From NCBI GenBank assembly GCA_900465915.1, contig UBKJ01000009.1, forward strand, positions 20,279 to 84,278: DNA of 64,000 nucleotides, given 5' to 3'. Made by a program: the position numbers and the translations under genes. Positions within the stretch are counted from its first letter, which is position 1. Each line of letters begins with the position of its first letter. The notes below the pieces were generated by a model. It ran no database searches. It saw nothing but the letters and a program-made list of their open reading frames with translations, and was not told where the DNA came from. Origin of the DNA: Hyphomicrobiales bacterium (GTDB taxonomy: Bacteria; Pseudomonadota; Alphaproteobacteria; Rhizobiales; Rhizobiaceae). Positions 19,929 to 30,762 of the stretch are shown piece by piece.

Positions 19929-22022
19929 ATGGACGACAACGATCTCTTTTCGAGAGTGGTGAGCAACGCCCGCGAGCGCCAGGCCGCGAGCCCCGCGCCG
20001 GCCGCGCCCGTCCAGCCGGCCGCCGCCCGGCCCGCGCCTGTCCCCGCTGCGGCCCCCGTTCCGGCGAAGGCGCCGCCCGCCGCTTCCGGCGGCGACGACT
20101 ACAACGCCTCCTCCATCCGCGTGCTCGAAGGGCTGGAGCCGGTGCGGCTGCGGCCGGGCATGTATATCGGCGGCACCGACGAGAAGGCGCTGCACCATCT
20201 CTTCGCCGAGGTCATCGACAATTCGATGGACGAGGCGGTGGCCGGCCACGCCAATTTCATCGAGGTGAGCCTCGACGCGGAGGGCTTCCTCACCGTCAGC
20301 GACAACGGGCGCGGCATTCCGGTGGACGAGCATCCGCAGGCGCCCGGAAAATCCACGCTCGAAGTCATCATGACCAAGCTGCACGCCGGCGGCAAGTTCG
20401 ACGGCAAGGCCTACGAGACCTCCGGTGGCCTGCACGGCGTCGGCGTGTCGGTGGTCAACGCGCTGTCGGACGTGCTGGAAGTGGAGGTGGCGCGCAACCG
20501 CCGCCTTTATCGCCAGCGCTTTTCGCGCGGCGTGCCGCAGGGCGGGCTCGAGGACGCCGGCGAGGTGCACAACCGGCGCGGCACGCGGGTGCGCTTCCAT
20601 CCCGATCCGGAGATTTTCGGCAAGAACGCCCATTTCGACCCGCACCGGCTCTACCGCATGGCGCGCTCCAAGGCCTATCTGTTCGGCGGCGTCGAAATCC
20701 GCTGGGTCTGCGACCCGTCGCTGCTGGACCCGAAGAAGGAGACGCCGGAAAAGGCCGTCTTCCACTTCCCCGGCGGGCTCAAGGATTATCTTCAGGCGAC
20801 GCTCAAGGGCGAGAACCAGGTCACGCGCGAGATTTTTTCCGGCCGCACCGAGAAGCAGGGCGGCCACGGCGCGGTGGAATGGGCGGTGTCTTGGTATGGC
20901 GGCGACGGCTTCGTCAATTCCTATTGCAACACGATCCCGACCGGCGACGGCGGCACCCACGAGGCCGGCCTGCGCATCGCGTTGACGCGCGGCCTCAAGG
21001 CCTATGCCGAACTCACCAACAACAAGCGCGCCTCCGTCATCACCACCGACGACGTGATGGTGTCAGCGGCGGCGATGCTGTCGGTGTTCATCCGCGAGCC
21101 GGAATTCGTCGGCCAGACCAAGGACAAGCTCGCCACCGTCGAGGCGCAGCGCATCGTCGAGAACGTGATCCGCGATCCCTTCGACCATTGGCTCGCCGCC
21201 TCGCCGCAGGAGGCCTCGCGCCTGCTCGACTGGGTGATCGACCGGGCGGAGGAGCGCCTGCGCCGCCGGCAGGAGAAGGAGACCGTCCGCAAGAGCGCCA
21301 CGCGCAAGCTGCGCCTGCCCGGAAAGCTCGCCGACTGCACGCAGAACGCCGCCGCGGGCGCGGAATTGTTCATCGTCGAGGGCGATTCGGCCGGCGGCTC
21401 CGCCAAGCAGGCGCGCAACCGCGCCATGCAGGCCATCCTGCCTTTGCGCGGCAAGATCCTCAACGTCGCCAGCGCCGGGCGGGAAAAGCTCACCGCCAAC
21501 CAGCAGATCGCCGACCTCATCCAGGCGCTCGGCTGCGGCACGCGCAAGAATTACCGCGAGGACGACCTGCGCTACGACCGCGTCATCGTCATGACCGACG
21601 CCGACGTCGACGGCGCGCATATCGCCTCGCTGCTCATCACCTTCTTCTACCAGGAGATGCCGGAGCTGATCCGCAACGGCCATCTCTACCTGGCCGTGCC
21701 GCCGCTCTACCGCCTCAGCCAGGGCGGCAAGACCGCCTACGCCCGCGACGACGCGCATAAGGACGAATTGCTGCGCAACTTCTTCACCGGGCGCGGCAAG
21801 GTGGAGATCGGCCGCTTCAAGGGCCTGGGCGAGATGCGCGCCGAGCAGTTGAAGGAGACCACCATGGACCCCGCCCGCCGCACGCTCCTGCGCGTGCAGG
21901 TCGACGAGGACTATGTGGACGAGACCCGCAACACGGTGGACGAATTGATGGGCACCAAGCCGGAAGCCCGCTTCCGCTTCATCCAGGACCGCGCCGCCTT
22001 CGTCGAGGAACTCGACATTTAA
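19929..22022 (+). CDS. parE: DNA topoisomerase IV subunit B ParE
   Basis: ParE is the ATPase subunit of topoisomerase IV, which decatenates daughter chromosomes together with ParC. Starting at the ATG at 19929 it has 697 residues. An Ala/Pro-rich linker fills residues ~15-55. The GHKL ATPase domain follows, with EVIDNSMDEAVAG and GGLHGVGVSVVNALS. The TOPRIM domain has VEGDSAGGSAKQ and MTDADVDGAH. QALGCGTRKNY and the shorter C-terminus indicate ParE rather than GyrB. No parC is present in the window. A possible SOS box precedes it. Confidence 0.96.
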   Translation: MDDNDLFSRVVSNARERQAASPAPAAPVQPAAARPAPVPAAAPVPAKAPPAASGGDDYNASSIRVLEGLEPVRLRPGMYIGGTDEKALHHLFAEVIDNSMDEAVAGHANFIEVSLDAEGFLTVSDNGRGIPVDEHPQAPGKSTLEVIMTKLHAGGKFDGKAYETSGGLHGVGVSVVNALSDVLEVEVARNRRLYRQRFSRGVPQGGLEDAGEVHNRRGTRVRFHPDPEIFGKNAHFDPHRLYRMARSKAYLFGGVEIRWVCDPSLLDPKKETPEKAVFHFPGGLKDYLQATLKGENQVTREIFSGRTEKQGGHGAVEWAVSWYGGDGFVNSYCNTIPTGDGGTHEAGLRIALTRGLKAYAELTNNKRASVITTDDVMVSAAAMLSVFIREPEFVGQTKDKLATVEAQRIVENVIRDPFDHWLAASPQEASRLLDWVIDRAEERLRRRQEKETVRKSATRKLRLPGKLADCTQNAAAGAELFIVEGDSAGGSAKQARNRAMQAILPLRGKILNVASAGREKLTANQQIADLIQALGCGTRKNYREDDLRYDRVIVMTDADVDGAHIASLLITFFYQEMPELIRNGHLYLAVPPLYRLSQGGKTAYARDDAHKDELLRNFFTGRGKVEIGRFKGLGEMRAEQLKETTMDPARRTLLRVQVDEDYVDETRNTVDELMGTKPEARFRFIQDRAAFVEELDI

Positions 22023-22341
22023 GGCGACCGGGACGATGGCCTGACGCCGAGTTGCCGAGGTCGCAAGTTCTTTTCTTAGGTGAAGGCGGCCGTGCGCTTT
22101 TCCGCGAGCGGCGGCGCCGTCAAAGACAAGCTGCTGCGGCCTTCTAACCGGGCATGCAAGCCCTCCCGGCTATTTTCGACTACGTCCCGCAAAGCGTAGA
22201 ATGGGCCTGCGAGCTATGTCTCGGCGGGTAAAGAATGCTTCACCGGCGAGATCGAGAAACTCGACATAGGGAGCGATGAGCGAGCGGCCAAGCGCTCCTT
22301 CATCCAAGAACGGTTTGGATCAGATGGCGGCGAAGCGCGCT
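22023..22341. other. 319-bp intergenic segment downstream of parE
   Basis: No convincing gene is present. A GC hairpin, GGGC (22150-22153) with GCCC (22160-22163), is followed by CTATTTTC and might terminate parE. From about 22202 the plus strand has an open frame without a start codon that runs into the antisense of the GNAT gene and repeats the word FTGE. It could be a gene remnant or chance. Confidence 0.35.
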
Positions 22342-22827
22342 TCACAGGCGAACCCGCATATGGACTTTCTCCACCCGGCGCGCGAGGCTTTCGGACCATT
22401 CCATCTCGCGCCGGTCGATCCTGAACCCCGCCTTTTCATAAAGAGCGATGGCCGGGGCGTTGTCGGCATGGGTTCCGACAAGCGCCTCGCCGAAGCCGCA
22501 CAGCAGGATCTGCGCCATCAGCGCGTCGAGAAGGCGCGCGCCGACGCCTTGGCGGCGGAAGGCCGGATCGACCCAGAGATCGGAGATGAGGTTGCTGCGC
22601 GGGACCTGCGCGCCCCAGCCGCGAAGGACGCCGAAACTTTCGGCCGCCAGCACGCCGGCGGCGTTTTCGTGCAGCTCATGCAGGAATTTCCGCTCCAGCG
22701 CCGCGCGGCTTTCCGCGTCGGGATCGACGCCCGTCGCCGTCGCCCACGCCCGCGCCGCCAGGCCGGCCATGAAAACGAATTCGCCGGGCAATGCCCGGCG
22801 AATGATCGTTTCGGCTATCACCACCAC
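22342..22827 (-). CDS. GNAT-family N-acetyltransferase
   Basis: This 161-residue protein has a GNAT fold. Beta strand 4 and the acetyl-CoA pyrophosphate loop read [20 protein letters not shown] (motif RRQGVG, residues ~92-97), and the C-terminal part has [13 protein letters not shown], the usual motif B tyrosine region. The substrate is unknown. Its start overlaps the end of gatA by 10 bp on the same strand, so it is probably the last gene of a gatC-gatA-GNAT operon. The overlap need not mean a role in tRNA amidation. Confidence 0.85.
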   Translation of the reverse strand: MVVIAETIIRRALPGEFVFMAGLAARAWATATGVDPDAESRAALERKFLHELHENAAGVLAAESFGVLRGWGAQVPRSNLISDLWVDPAFRRQGVGARLLDALMAQILLCGFGEALVGTHADNAPAIALYEKAGFRIDRREMEWSESLARRVEKVHMRVRL

Positions 22828-24299
22828 TTTCGCGGGGTGAAGCGTCCGGCGGCCTGCTCGATGACATGGGCCGCCTGGAACAGCGTCTCCTCCTCGAAGG
22901 GACGCCCGATCAGCTGCAACCCCAGCGGCAGGCCCTGCGCGTTGAGCCCGGCCGGCACCGAAAGGCCCGGCAGGCCGGCCATGTTCACGGTGACGGTGAA
23001 GATGTCGTTGAGATACATCTTGACCGGATCGCTGGCCAAATCCTCGTCGGCGAGGCCGAAGGCGGCCGAAGGCGTGGCCGGCGTCAGGATCGCGTCGACG
23101 CCGAGAGCGAAAGCGTCCTCGAAATCCTTCTTGATCAGCGTGCGCACCTTCTGCGCGCGCAAATAATAGGCGTCGTAATAGCCGGCCGACAGCACATAGG
23201 TGCCGATCATGATGCGGCGCTTGACTTCCTTGCCGAAGCCGGCGGCGCGGGTCTGCTCGTACATGTCGGCGATGTCGCGGCCGGGCACGCGCAGGCCGTA
23301 GCGCACGCCGTCATAGCGCGCGAGGTTGGACGAGGCTTCCGCCGGGGCGACGATGTAATAGGCGGCGAGCGCATATTTGGTGTGCGGCAGCGAGATGTCG
23401 ACGATCTCCGCGCCGGCGTCCTTGAGGAAGGCGACGCCCTTGCGCCACAGCGCCTCGATCTCCTCCGGCATGCCCTCGACGCGGTATTCCTTCGGGATGC
23501 CGATCTTCATGCCCTTGACCGACTTGCCGAGCGCGGCTTCGTAATCCGGCACGGGCAGGTCGACCGAGGTGGTGTCCTTGAGGTCGAGCGAGGCCATGGA
23601 TTTGAGCAGGATGGCGGCGTCGCGCACGTCGCGGGCGATCGGCCCGGCCTGGTCGAGCGAGGAGGCGAAGGCCACCGTGCCCCAGCGCGACACGCGGCCA
23701 TAGGTCGGCTTGATGCCGACCGTGCCGGTGAAGGCGGCGGGCTGGCGGATCGAGCCGCCGGTGTCGGTGGCGGTGGCGCCGGCGCAGAGATTGGCGGCGA
23801 CGGCGGCGGCCGAGCCGCCCGACGAGCCGCCGGGAACCAGGTCGGCGTTGGAGCCTTCCGCCCGCCACGGATTCTTCACCGCGCCGTAATAGGAAGTCTC
23901 GTTGGACGAGCCCATGGCGAATTCGTCCATGTTGAGCTTGCCCAGCATCACCGCGCCGTCGGCCCAGAGATTGGCGGTGACGGTCGACTCATATTCCGGC
24001 TTGAAACCGTCGAGGATGTGCGAGCAGGCCTGCGTGTGCACGCCCCTGGTGGCGAAGAGGTCCTTGACGCCGAGCGGGACGCCCTCCAGCGCGCCGGCCT
24101 CGCCTTTCGCGATGCGCGCGTCGGAGGCCTTCGCCATGGCGCGCGCCTGATCGTGGGTGACGGCGACATAGGCGTTGATCGCCGGATTGGCGGCGTCGAT
24201 GGCGGCGAGATAGGCCTCGGTCAGTTCGGCGGCGGTGATGGCCTTGGCCTTCAGCCGGTCGCGCGCCTCGGCGATGGTGAGTGCGGTCAGTTCGCTCAT
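22818..24299 (-). CDS. gatA: Asp-tRNA(Asn)/Glu-tRNA(Gln) amidotransferase subunit A
   Basis: GatA is the amidase subunit that releases ammonia from glutamine to amidate misacylated Glu-tRNA(Gln) or Asp-tRNA(Asn). The ATG at 24299 gives 493 residues; a TTG two codons upstream is also in frame. The Ser-cisSer-Lys triad is visible as Lys79 (GVKDLF), the GGSSGGS region near 157-163, and Ser183 (DTGGSIRQP). The gene lies 21 bp downstream of gatC. gatB is not adjacent, which is common in this order. Confidence 0.97.
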   Translation of the reverse strand: MSELTALTIAEARDRLKAKAITAAELTEAYLAAIDAANPAINAYVAVTHDQARAMAKASDARIAKGEAGALEGVPLGVKDLFATRGVHTQACSHILDGFKPEYESTVTANLWADGAVMLGKLNMDEFAMGSSNETSYYGAVKNPWRAEGSNADLVPGGSSGGSAAAVAANLCAGATATDTGGSIRQPAAFTGTVGIKPTYGRVSRWGTVAFASSLDQAGPIARDVRDAAILLKSMASLDLKDTTSVDLPVPDYEAALGKSVKGMKIGIPKEYRVEGMPEEIEALWRKGVAFLKDAGAEIVDISLPHTKYALAAYYIVAPAEASSNLARYDGVRYGLRVPGRDIADMYEQTRAAGFGKEVKRRIMIGTYVLSAGYYDAYYLRAQKVRTLIKKDFEDAFALGVDAILTPATPSAAFGLADEDLASDPVKMYLNDIFTVTVNMAGLPGLSVPAGLNAQGLPLGLQLIGRPFEEETLFQAAHVIEQAAGRFTPRKWW

Positions 24300-24320
24300 G
24301 ATCAAATCCTGTCAATCCGC

Positions 24321-24608
24321 CTATTCGACGACCTTCGGCACCACGAAGAAATTCTCCTCGGTCACCGGCGCGTTAGCGACGATCGCCGAGGCGATGCCGC
24401 CGTCCGTCACCTTGTCCTCGCGCAGGCGCATCTTCATCGGCGTCACCGAGGTCATCGGCTCCACGCCCGTCACGTCGACCTCGTTCAACTGCTCGACGAA
24501 GCCGAGGATGGCGTTGAGTTCGCCGGTCATGCGCTGGGCGTCGTCCTCGCTGACGGCGATGCGCGCAAGATGCGCGACGCGCTTCACGGTGGTGAGATCG
24601 ACGGACAT
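24321..24608 (-). CDS. gatC: Asp-tRNA(Asn)/Glu-tRNA(Gln) amidotransferase subunit C
   Basis: This 95-residue protein starts at the ATG at 24608, preceded by GGAGAAG at good spacing. It matches GatC throughout: [40 protein letters not shown] and the C-terminal [14 protein letters not shown]. GatC stabilises the GatA-GatB complex and helps assemble the ammonia channel. It opens the gatC-gatA-GNAT operon transcribed leftward. Confidence 0.96.
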   Translation of the reverse strand: MSVDLTTVKRVAHLARIAVSEDDAQRMTGELNAILGFVEQLNEVDVTGVEPMTSVTPMKMRLREDKVTDGGIASAIVANAPVTEENFFVVPKVVE

Positions 24609-24724
24609 GTTCTTCTCCGCAAATGCTGATCGGCCGCGGTCGCCGCGGCCAAGCCTCGTTGACACCGGCTATAACGGCGCGCGCCTGCGAGCGCAACAAT
24701 TTAGCTCGCCCCGGATCGATTTGG

Positions 24725-24769
24725 CGAAGGCCGCCGCCGTCCCCACGAAACCGCCATTGGCGGCCTTCG
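24725..24769. repeat. Perfect 11-bp inverted repeat between the UPF0173 gene and gatC
   Basis: Arms 24725-24735 and 24759-24769 (CGAAGGCCGCC and complement) enclose 23 nt. An overlapping shorter hairpin (24751-24756 with 24757-24762, CCGCCA/TGGCGG) could compete with it. On the minus strand it follows the UPF0173 stop by 37 bp and precedes gatC by 117 bp, so it may be a terminator without U-tract or a leader structure. Confidence 0.5.
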
Positions 24770-24805
24770 TCAGACGGTCGTGGGAAATCCCGCCTTCCTT
24801 ACGTC

Positions 24806-25519
24806 TCAGGCCGCGAAATCGTGCGCCTTGCCCGGCGACAGCACCAGAACCTTTGTCTCGTCCTGGTCGGCCATCGCCTCGACGAACTTGTCGGCCGTGG
24901 CCTCGATCATCGGGAACGAGCCAAAATGGCACGGGATCGCCGTCTTGAAGTTCAGATAGCGCCGGCAGGCCAGCGCCGCCACCGCGCCGCCCATGGTGAA
25001 GCGGTCGCCCACTGGCACGATGCCGATCTCGGGCTGGTGCAATTCGTCGATCAGCGCCATGTCGGAGAAGATGTCGGTATCGCCCATGTGATAGAGCGTC
25101 GGCGCGTCGTCGAAATGGAACACCAGCCCGTTCGGATTGCCGAGCGAATGGGTGATCCCGTTCTCGTCCGTCGCGGCCGAGGAATGCAGCGCGTTGACGA
25201 AGGTGACGGAAAAACCGTCCTGGAACAGCGTGCCGCCGGTGTTGCCCGGATCGATCTTCTCCACGCCCTGCCGGCCGAGCCAGGCCGCCACTTCCGGGTT
25301 GCAGATGACCTTCGCGCCGTGCTTTTTCGCGATGGCCGCCGTGTCGCCGACATGGTCGGCGTGGCCGTGGGTCAGCGCGATATGCGTGGCGCCGGCGGTG
25401 GCCGTGTCGAAGTCGACGCCCTTCGCGCCCGGATTGCCGTTGAGGAACGGATCGATCAGGATGACCGCCGAGCCGGTCTCGACCCGAAAGGCCGCATGGC
25501 CAAGCCAGGTGATTTTCAT
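24806..25519 (-). CDS. UPF0173 metallo-beta-lactamase-fold hydrolase
   Basis: This 237-residue protein starts at the ATG at 25519, preceded by AAGGAGAA. It begins [11 protein letters not shown] as UPF0173 (UlaG-like) proteins do and has the zinc-binding motif [10 protein letters not shown] near residues 50-59. Later histidines and aspartates occur at [11 protein letters not shown] and PCHFGSFP. It should be a cytoplasmic metal-dependent hydrolase; the substrate is unknown. It diverges from ruvX across a 99-bp gap. Confidence 0.93.
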   Translation of the reverse strand: MKITWLGHAAFRVETGSAVILIDPFLNGNPGAKGVDFDTATAGATHIALTHGHADHVGDTAAIAKKHGAKVICNPEVAAWLGRQGVEKIDPGNTGGTLFQDGFSVTFVNALHSSAATDENGITHSLGNPNGLVFHFDDAPTLYHMGDTDIFSDMALIDELHQPEIGIVPVGDRFTMGGAVAALACRRYLNFKTAIPCHFGSFPMIEATADKFVEAMADQDETKVLVLSPGKAHDFAA

Positions 25520-25618
25520 TGGAAATTCTCCTTCGACATCGCTTTTATTCCCTGCAACAGATATGAGCCCAGGCAATCGAAGGCAATATAACAACCGTTC
25601 AAAATCGGATGAGGCGCC

Positions 25619-26101
25619 ATGGCCGTCATTGAAATCGAAGAGGTTCCGGCCCTGCTGCCGCCGGGGCGGACCGTCGCCGGGCTCGACCTCGGCACCAAGA
25701 CCATCGGCCTCGCCGTCTCCGACGCGGGCCTCTCCTTCGCGCATCCGCGTCCGGTGCTGAAACGGGTCAAGTTCACGCTCGACGCGCAGGTCCTGCTCAA
25801 GGCGCTCGACGCCGAGCGGGTCGGCGCGATCGTCATCGGCCTGCCGATGAACATGGACGGCAGCGCCGGCCCGCGCGTGCAGGCGACGCGCGCCTTCGTG
25901 CGCAGCATGCAGCCGCTGACCGACCTGCCCTTCGTCTATTGGGACGAGCGGCTGTCGACGGTCGCGGCCGAACGGGCGCTGATCGGCATGGACGTGTCGC
26001 GCGGCAAGCGGGCCGAGCGCATCGATTCGGCCGCCGCCGCCTTCATCCTGCAAGGCGCGCTGGACCGGCTGCGCACGCTCCGCGATCAGGCCGCCGGATA
26101 G
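25619..26101 (+). CDS. ruvX: YqgF/RuvX-type nuclease
   Basis: This 160-residue member of the RNase H-like YqgF family has the first acidic motif [16 protein letters not shown], the central [22 protein letters not shown] and the C-terminal [10 protein letters not shown]. Bacterial members act on rRNA 5' ends or were proposed as alternative Holliday-junction resolvases (RuvX, YqgF); which role applies is not decided by sequence. The 3' end overlaps the convergent aidB-like gene by 16 bp. Confidence 0.93.
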   Translation: MAVIEIEEVPALLPPGRTVAGLDLGTKTIGLAVSDAGLSFAHPRPVLKRVKFTLDAQVLLKALDAERVGAIVIGLPMNMDGSAGPRVQATRAFVRSMQPLTDLPFVYWDERLSTVAAERALIGMDVSRGKRAERIDSAAAAFILQGALDRLRTLRDQAAG

Positions 26102-27711
26102 AGCGAATCGAGGATGCGGGCCGAATCGTGGCGCGCGTCGAGCATGCCGTAGGTGGTGCGCCACTGGCCGCCGAGCCGCGTGTCGACGAAGGCGTCGGCG
26201 ATGTCGTCCGCGCCGATGCGGCGCAGTTCCGCCGCCGCCGCCGCGAAGGCGAGCTGCTCGGTCAGGAGCCGCGCCACGCCGGGGTCGCTCTGCGTCAGTT
26301 GCAGGGCGGCGCGCAGCACCTCGATGGTGCCCTGCCCGCGGGGGCCGAGTTCGCCGCCGATCCATTCCAGCACCTCGTCGAACAGCGCCGGCGCGCGGCC
26401 GAGGACGCGGGCCACGTCCAGCGCCATGACGTTGCCGGAGCCTTCCCAGATGGCGTTGACCGGGGCCTCGCGATAGAGCCGCGCCAGATTGCCCTCCTCG
26501 ATATAGCCGTTGCCGCCCAGGCACTCCATCGCCTCGTAGAGCAGCGCCGGGGCGATCTTGCAGGTCCAGTATTTGACCACCGGCGTCATGGCGCGGGCGA
26601 AGGCGGCCTCGGCGCGGTCGCCCGCCGCCATGTCGAAGGCGCGCGCGAGCCGCATGGACAGCGCCGTCGCCGCCGCCACGTCCAGCGCCATGTCGGCCAG
26701 CACCCGGCTCATCAGCGGCTGGGCGATCAGCTTCTCGCCGAAGACCGAGCGGTGGCGGGCGTGGTGCACGGCCTCGGCCAGCCCGGCGCGCATCAGCCCG
26801 GCGGAGGCCACCGCGCAGTCGAGCCGCGTCAGCGTGACCATGTCCATGATGGTCTTGACGCCCTCGCCCGGCGCGCCGACCAGCGCGGCCAGCACGCCGT
26901 CGAACTCCACCTCGGCCGAGGCGTTGGAGCGGTTGCCGAGCTTGTCCTTGAGGCGCTGGAACAGGAAGCCGTTCGCATCGCCCTCCGCCGTCAGCCGCGG
27001 CGCGAGGAAGCAGGACAGGCCCTCCCCGGTCTGCGCCAGCGTCAGGAACGCGTCGGACATCGGCGCGGACAGGAACCATTTGTGCCCCGTCAGCCGCCAT
27101 GCGCCGTCGGCGGGCTCGGCCCGGGTGGTGTTGGCGCGCACGTCGGTGCCGCCCTGCTTCTCGGTCATGCCCATGCCCAGCGTCACGCCGGCCTTGGCCA
27201 TGGCGGGGCGCTGCGCGGAATCGTATTTGCGCGACAAGATCTGCGGCGACCATTCCTTGTAGAGCTCGGGCGCGGCCATCAGCGCGGCGAGCGAGGCGTT
27301 GGTCATGGTCAGCGGGCAGAGATGCCCGGCCTCGAGCTGTGCGGTCAGGTAGAAGCGGCTGGCGCGGGCCTGGTGGCGGCGGCCGGCCTCGGCGGCGTTG
27401 TCCTCCCAGATCGAGCAATGCAGCCCATGCGCGATGGAGCGGCGCATCAGCGCGTGATAGGCGGGGTGATAGTCCACCACGTCGAGGCGGCGGCCCTGCC
27501 GGTCGTGGGTGCGCAGCTTCGGGGTCTCGCTATTGGCCAGCCGCGCCAGGTCCTGCGCCTCCGCCGACAGCACGAAGCGCCCCGCCTGCTCCAGCTCGCC
27601 ATGCAGCTCCTTCGGGAAACGCGCCGTGATCTGCATCATCAGCGGGTCGCCCAGATAGGCGTTCTCGCCCGTCAGCGGCGGCGTCTGGTTGGTCACGTCA
27701 TGGGTTTTCAC
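26086..27711 (-). CDS. aidB: AidB-like acyl-CoA dehydrogenase family flavoprotein
   Basis: The protein is 541 residues long, the same as E. coli AidB, and matches it closely in blocks: [42 protein letters not shown] and [16 protein letters not shown]. The active-site region [14 protein letters not shown] and [14 protein letters not shown] are also present. AidB is an FAD-binding, DNA-associated protein induced in the adaptive response to alkylation; its catalytic role is unsettled. The start is a GTG at 27711. No ada or alkB gene is nearby. It diverges from pyrB and overlaps the ruvX end. Other acyl-CoA dehydrogenase activity cannot be excluded. Confidence 0.88.
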   Translation of the reverse strand: MKTHDVTNQTPPLTGENAYLGDPLMMQITARFPKELHGELEQAGRFVLSAEAQDLARLANSETPKLRTHDRQGRRLDVVDYHPAYHALMRRSIAHGLHCSIWEDNAAEAGRRHQARASRFYLTAQLEAGHLCPLTMTNASLAALMAAPELYKEWSPQILSRKYDSAQRPAMAKAGVTLGMGMTEKQGGTDVRANTTRAEPADGAWRLTGHKWFLSAPMSDAFLTLAQTGEGLSCFLAPRLTAEGDANGFLFQRLKDKLGNRSNASAEVEFDGVLAALVGAPGEGVKTIMDMVTLTRLDCAVASAGLMRAGLAEAVHHARHRSVFGEKLIAQPLMSRVLADMALDVAAATALSMRLARAFDMAAGDRAEAAFARAMTPVVKYWTCKIAPALLYEAMECLGGNGYIEEGNLARLYREAPVNAIWEGSGNVMALDVARVLGRAPALFDEVLEWIGGELGPRGQGTIEVLRAALQLTQSDPGVARLLTEQLAFAAAAAELRRIGADDIADAFVDTRLGGQWRTTYGMLDARHDSARILDSLYPAA

Positions 27712-27903
27712 AGGCGGGATTCCGTATTGGCGTTCGGGGCGGAGGTTCGGGTCACTCTAAACCTCTTGCATTGCATTTGCTAAAATTTTCCCACCCGCGC
27801 CGATTTCGCGCGCGGCTCAGCAGGTTTTTCTTTGGGATTCGACGCGCGGCATAGTAAGGACGGTTGCGGGGCCGACGCTCCAGTCCTATAGGGGTGTCTT
27901 GCC

Positions 27904-28863
27904 ATGACAAAACAACCGGCCTCTCCGCTTTTCCCCCACCGCCACCTGCTCGGCATCAAGGGGCTTTCGCCCCTGGACATTCTTCATCTGCTCGACCTCG
28001 CCGATCAGGAGATCGCCGTCTCGCGCCAGTCCGAGAAGAAAAAGTCCGTGCTGCGCGGCCGCACCCAGATCAACCTCTTCTTCGAAGCCTCGACGCGGAC
28101 GCAGTCCTCCTTCGAGCTGGCCGGCAAGCGGCTCGGGGCCGACGTGATGAACATGTCGGTCGGCAATTCCTCGGTGAAGAAGGGCGAGACGCTCATCGAC
28201 ACCGCGATGACGCTCAACGCCATGCAGCCCGACATATTGGTCATCCGCCACGCCTCCGCCGGCGCCGCGGCGCTTCTCGCGCAGAAGGTCGGCTGCTCGG
28301 TGGTCAACGCCGGCGACGGCGCGCATGAGCATCCGACGCAGGCGCTTCTCGACGCGCTGACCATCCGCCGCGCCAAGGGCCATATCGAGGGCCTGACGGT
28401 AGCGATCTGCGGCGACGTGCTGCATTCGCGCGTGGCGCGCTCCAACATCCTGCTGCTGAACGCGCTCGGCGCGCGGGTGCGGGTGGTCGCGCCCTCGACG
28501 CTCTTGCCCTCCGGCATCGCCGACATGAGCGTCGAGGTGTTCAACACGATGGAGCAAGGGCTCAGGGACGCCGACGTGGTGATGATGCTGCGCCTGCAGC
28601 GCGAGCGCATGGCCGGGGCCTTCGTGCCCTCGGTGCGCGAATATTTCCGCTTCCACGGCCTCGACCGCGACAAGCTGAAATACGCCAGGCCCGACGCGCT
28701 GGTCATGCATCCCGGCCCGATGAATCGCGGCGTCGAGATCGCCTCGGACGTCGCCGACGGGCCGCAATCGATGATCCAGAACCAGGTCGAGATGGGCGTC
28801 GCCGTCCGCATGGCGGTGATGGAGGCGCTGCTCGATCCGCGGCGCGCGGGAGAACAGGCATGA
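27904..28863 (+). CDS. pyrB: Aspartate carbamoyltransferase catalytic subunit
   Basis: PyrB condenses carbamoyl phosphate with aspartate in the second step of pyrimidine synthesis. The 319-residue protein has the carbamoyl-phosphate loop [13 protein letters not shown] (Ser63-Thr64-Arg65-Thr66), [10 protein letters not shown] and [11 protein letters not shown]. No regulatory subunit gene pyrI follows. Instead it overlaps pyrC' by 4 nt (ATGA), the arrangement seen where a dodecameric PyrB-PyrC' complex forms. The 192-bp leader upstream has a GC hairpin near 27793-27815 and a T-rich stretch but no attenuator that I can prove. Confidence 0.97.
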   Translation: MTKQPASPLFPHRHLLGIKGLSPLDILHLLDLADQEIAVSRQSEKKKSVLRGRTQINLFFEASTRTQSSFELAGKRLGADVMNMSVGNSSVKKGETLIDTAMTLNAMQPDILVIRHASAGAAALLAQKVGCSVVNAGDGAHEHPTQALLDALTIRRAKGHIEGLTVAICGDVLHSRVARSNILLLNALGARVRVVAPSTLLPSGIADMSVEVFNTMEQGLRDADVVMMLRLQRERMAGAFVPSVREYFRFHGLDRDKLKYARPDALVMHPGPMNRGVEIASDVADGPQSMIQNQVEMGVAVRMAVMEALLDPRRAGEQA

Positions 28864-30146
28864 GCGCGATCCTTTTTGAAAATGCGCGGATCGTCGATCC
28901 CTCGCGCGGCCTCGACGAAACCGGAAGCGTGCTGGTCGAGAATGGTAAAATCGTCGCCGCCGGGGCCGACGCCCGCAACCAGGGCGCGCCGGAAGGGGCG
29001 GAGGTCGTCGACCTGCGCGGCCTCGCCGTGCTGCCGGGCCTGGTCGACGCGCGCGTCTTCGTCGGCGAGCCCGGCGAGGAACATCGCGAGACCATCGCTT
29101 CCGCCAGCCGCGCGGCGGCGGCCGGCGGCGTCACCTCCTTCATCATGATGCCCGACACCGACCCGGTGATCGACGACGTGGCGCTGGTCGAGTTCGTCAA
29201 GCGCACGGCGCGCGACACGGCCATCGTCAACGTCCATCCCGCCGCCGCCGTCACGCGCGGCCTCAAGGGCGAGGAGATGACCGAGTTCGGCCTCTTGCGC
29301 GACGCCGGCGCGGTGGCCTTCAGCGAGGGCCGCCACAGCATCGCCAACACGCAAGTGATGCGCCGCGCGCTGACCTATGCGCGCGACTTCGACGCGGTGA
29401 TCGCCTGCGAGACGCGCGATCCCTATCTCGGCGCGAACGGCGTCATGAACGAGGGTCTGTTCGCAAGCTGGCTCGGCCTGTCCGGCAGCCCGCGCGAGGC
29501 GGAGGTGATCCCGCTGGAGCGCGATTTGCGGCTCGCAGCCCTCACCAACAGCCGCTACCATGCGGCGCAGCTTTCCTGCGCCATGTCGGCCGACGCGGTG
29601 CGCCGCGCCAAGGAGCGCGGCGTCAAGGTCACGGCCGGAATATCGATCAACCACCTGTCGCTGAACGAGAACGACATCGGCGAGTTCCGCACCTTCTTCC
29701 GCCTGTCGCCGCCGCTGCGCTCCGAGGAGGACCGGCTGGCCATGGTGCAGGCGCTCAAGGACGGCGCGCTCGACATCGTCGTCTCGGCGCACGATCCGCA
29801 GGACGTCGACACCAAGCGCCTGCCCTTCGCCGACGCCGAGGCCGGCGCGATCGGGCTGGAGACATTGCTGGGCGCGGCCCTGCGCCTGCATCACAACGAC
29901 AGCGTGCCGCTGCTGCGCCTCGTGGAGGTTCTCTCCACCGCGCCGGCCAAGATCTTCGGCCTTGACGCCGGCACGCTGAAACCCGGCGCGCGCGCCGACC
30001 TCGCCGTCGTCGACCTCGACGAGCCGTGGGTGGTGCGCGAGCAGGACCTGCATTCGCTGTCCAAGAACAGCTGCTTCGAAAGCGCGCGCTTCCAGGGCCG
30101 CGTCGTGCGCACCATCGTCGGCGGCAAGACCGTCTATTCGGCGTAG
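28860..30146 (+). CDS. Dihydroorotase-like protein PyrC' lacking metal ligands
   Basis: This 428-residue amidohydrolase-fold protein aligns throughout with class I dihydroorotase but lacks the catalytic metal site. The usual DxHxH reads DARVF (Asp63, Arg65, Phe67). HCED becomes ACET, the CHIS histidine position becomes SCAMS, and the late DHAPH becomes AHDPQ. Overlap with pyrB suggests a structural partner of aspartate carbamoyltransferase, as for the inactive PyrC' of Pseudomonas. An active dihydroorotase must then be encoded elsewhere. Annotation pipelines usually label it pyrC. The loss of residues is seen directly; the scaffold role is inferred. Confidence 0.93.
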   Translation: MSAILFENARIVDPSRGLDETGSVLVENGKIVAAGADARNQGAPEGAEVVDLRGLAVLPGLVDARVFVGEPGEEHRETIASASRAAAAGGVTSFIMMPDTDPVIDDVALVEFVKRTARDTAIVNVHPAAAVTRGLKGEEMTEFGLLRDAGAVAFSEGRHSIANTQVMRRALTYARDFDAVIACETRDPYLGANGVMNEGLFASWLGLSGSPREAEVIPLERDLRLAALTNSRYHAAQLSCAMSADAVRRAKERGVKVTAGISINHLSLNENDIGEFRTFFRLSPPLRSEEDRLAMVQALKDGALDIVVSAHDPQDVDTKRLPFADAEAGAIGLETLLGAALRLHHNDSVPLLRLVEVLSTAPAKIFGLDAGTLKPGARADLAVVDLDEPWVVREQDLHSLSKNSCFESARFQGRVVRTIVGGKTVYSA

Positions 30147-30156
30147 AGGGAAATCC

Positions 30157-30762
30157 ATGGGCGGAACGGACCTTTTCACTCTCGCGGCCCTCGCCGCCCT
30201 GATCTTCGGCTATCTGCTCGGCTCGATCCCCTTCGGGCTGCTCCTGACCCGCATGGCGGGGCTGGGCGACGTGCGGTCGATCGGCTCCGGCAATATCGGC
30301 GCCACCAACGTGCTGCGCACCGGCAACAAGAAGCTCGCCGCCGCCACGCTGATCCTCGACGCGCTCAAGGGGACGGCGGCGGTGCTGATCGCCGGGCGCT
30401 ACGGCGAGCCGGCGGCGCTGGCGGCCGGCCTCGGCGCCTTCCTCGGCCATTTGTTTCCGGTCTGGATCGGCTTCAAGGGAGGCAAGGGCGTCGCCACCTA
30501 TCTCGGCGTGCTGATCGGCCTCGCCTGGCCCGGCGCGCTGGTCTTCGCCGCCGTCTGGATCGTCTCGGCGCTGCTGACGCGCTATTCGTCGCTGTCGGCG
30601 CTGATCGCCTGCGCGCTCGTGCCGGTGGCGCTTTATTTCAAGGGCGACCACGCCGTGGCAGGGCTGTTCGTGCTGCTGTCCGTGCTGGTCTTCGTCAAGC
30701 ACAAGGCCAATATCGCCCGGCTCATCAACGGGACCGAAAGCCGGATCGGGTCCAAGGGATGA
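30157..30762 (+). CDS. plsY: Acyl-phosphate:glycerol-3-phosphate acyltransferase PlsY
   Basis: PlsY is an inner-membrane enzyme that acylates glycerol 3-phosphate from acyl phosphate, starting phospholipid synthesis. It has 201 residues with several membrane helices and all three conserved cytoplasmic motifs: [11 protein letters not shown], the GSGNIGATN phosphate loop, and [18 protein letters not shown]. It follows pyrC' by 10 bp and overlaps dprA by 4 nt, so it is inside a rightward operon. Confidence 0.97.
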   Translation: MGGTDLFTLAALAALIFGYLLGSIPFGLLLTRMAGLGDVRSIGSGNIGATNVLRTGNKKLAAATLILDALKGTAAVLIAGRYGEPAALAAGLGAFLGHLFPVWIGFKGGKGVATYLGVLIGLAWPGALVFAAVWIVSALLTRYSSLSALIACALVPVALYFKGDHAVAGLFVLLSVLVFVKHKANIARLINGTESRIGSKG

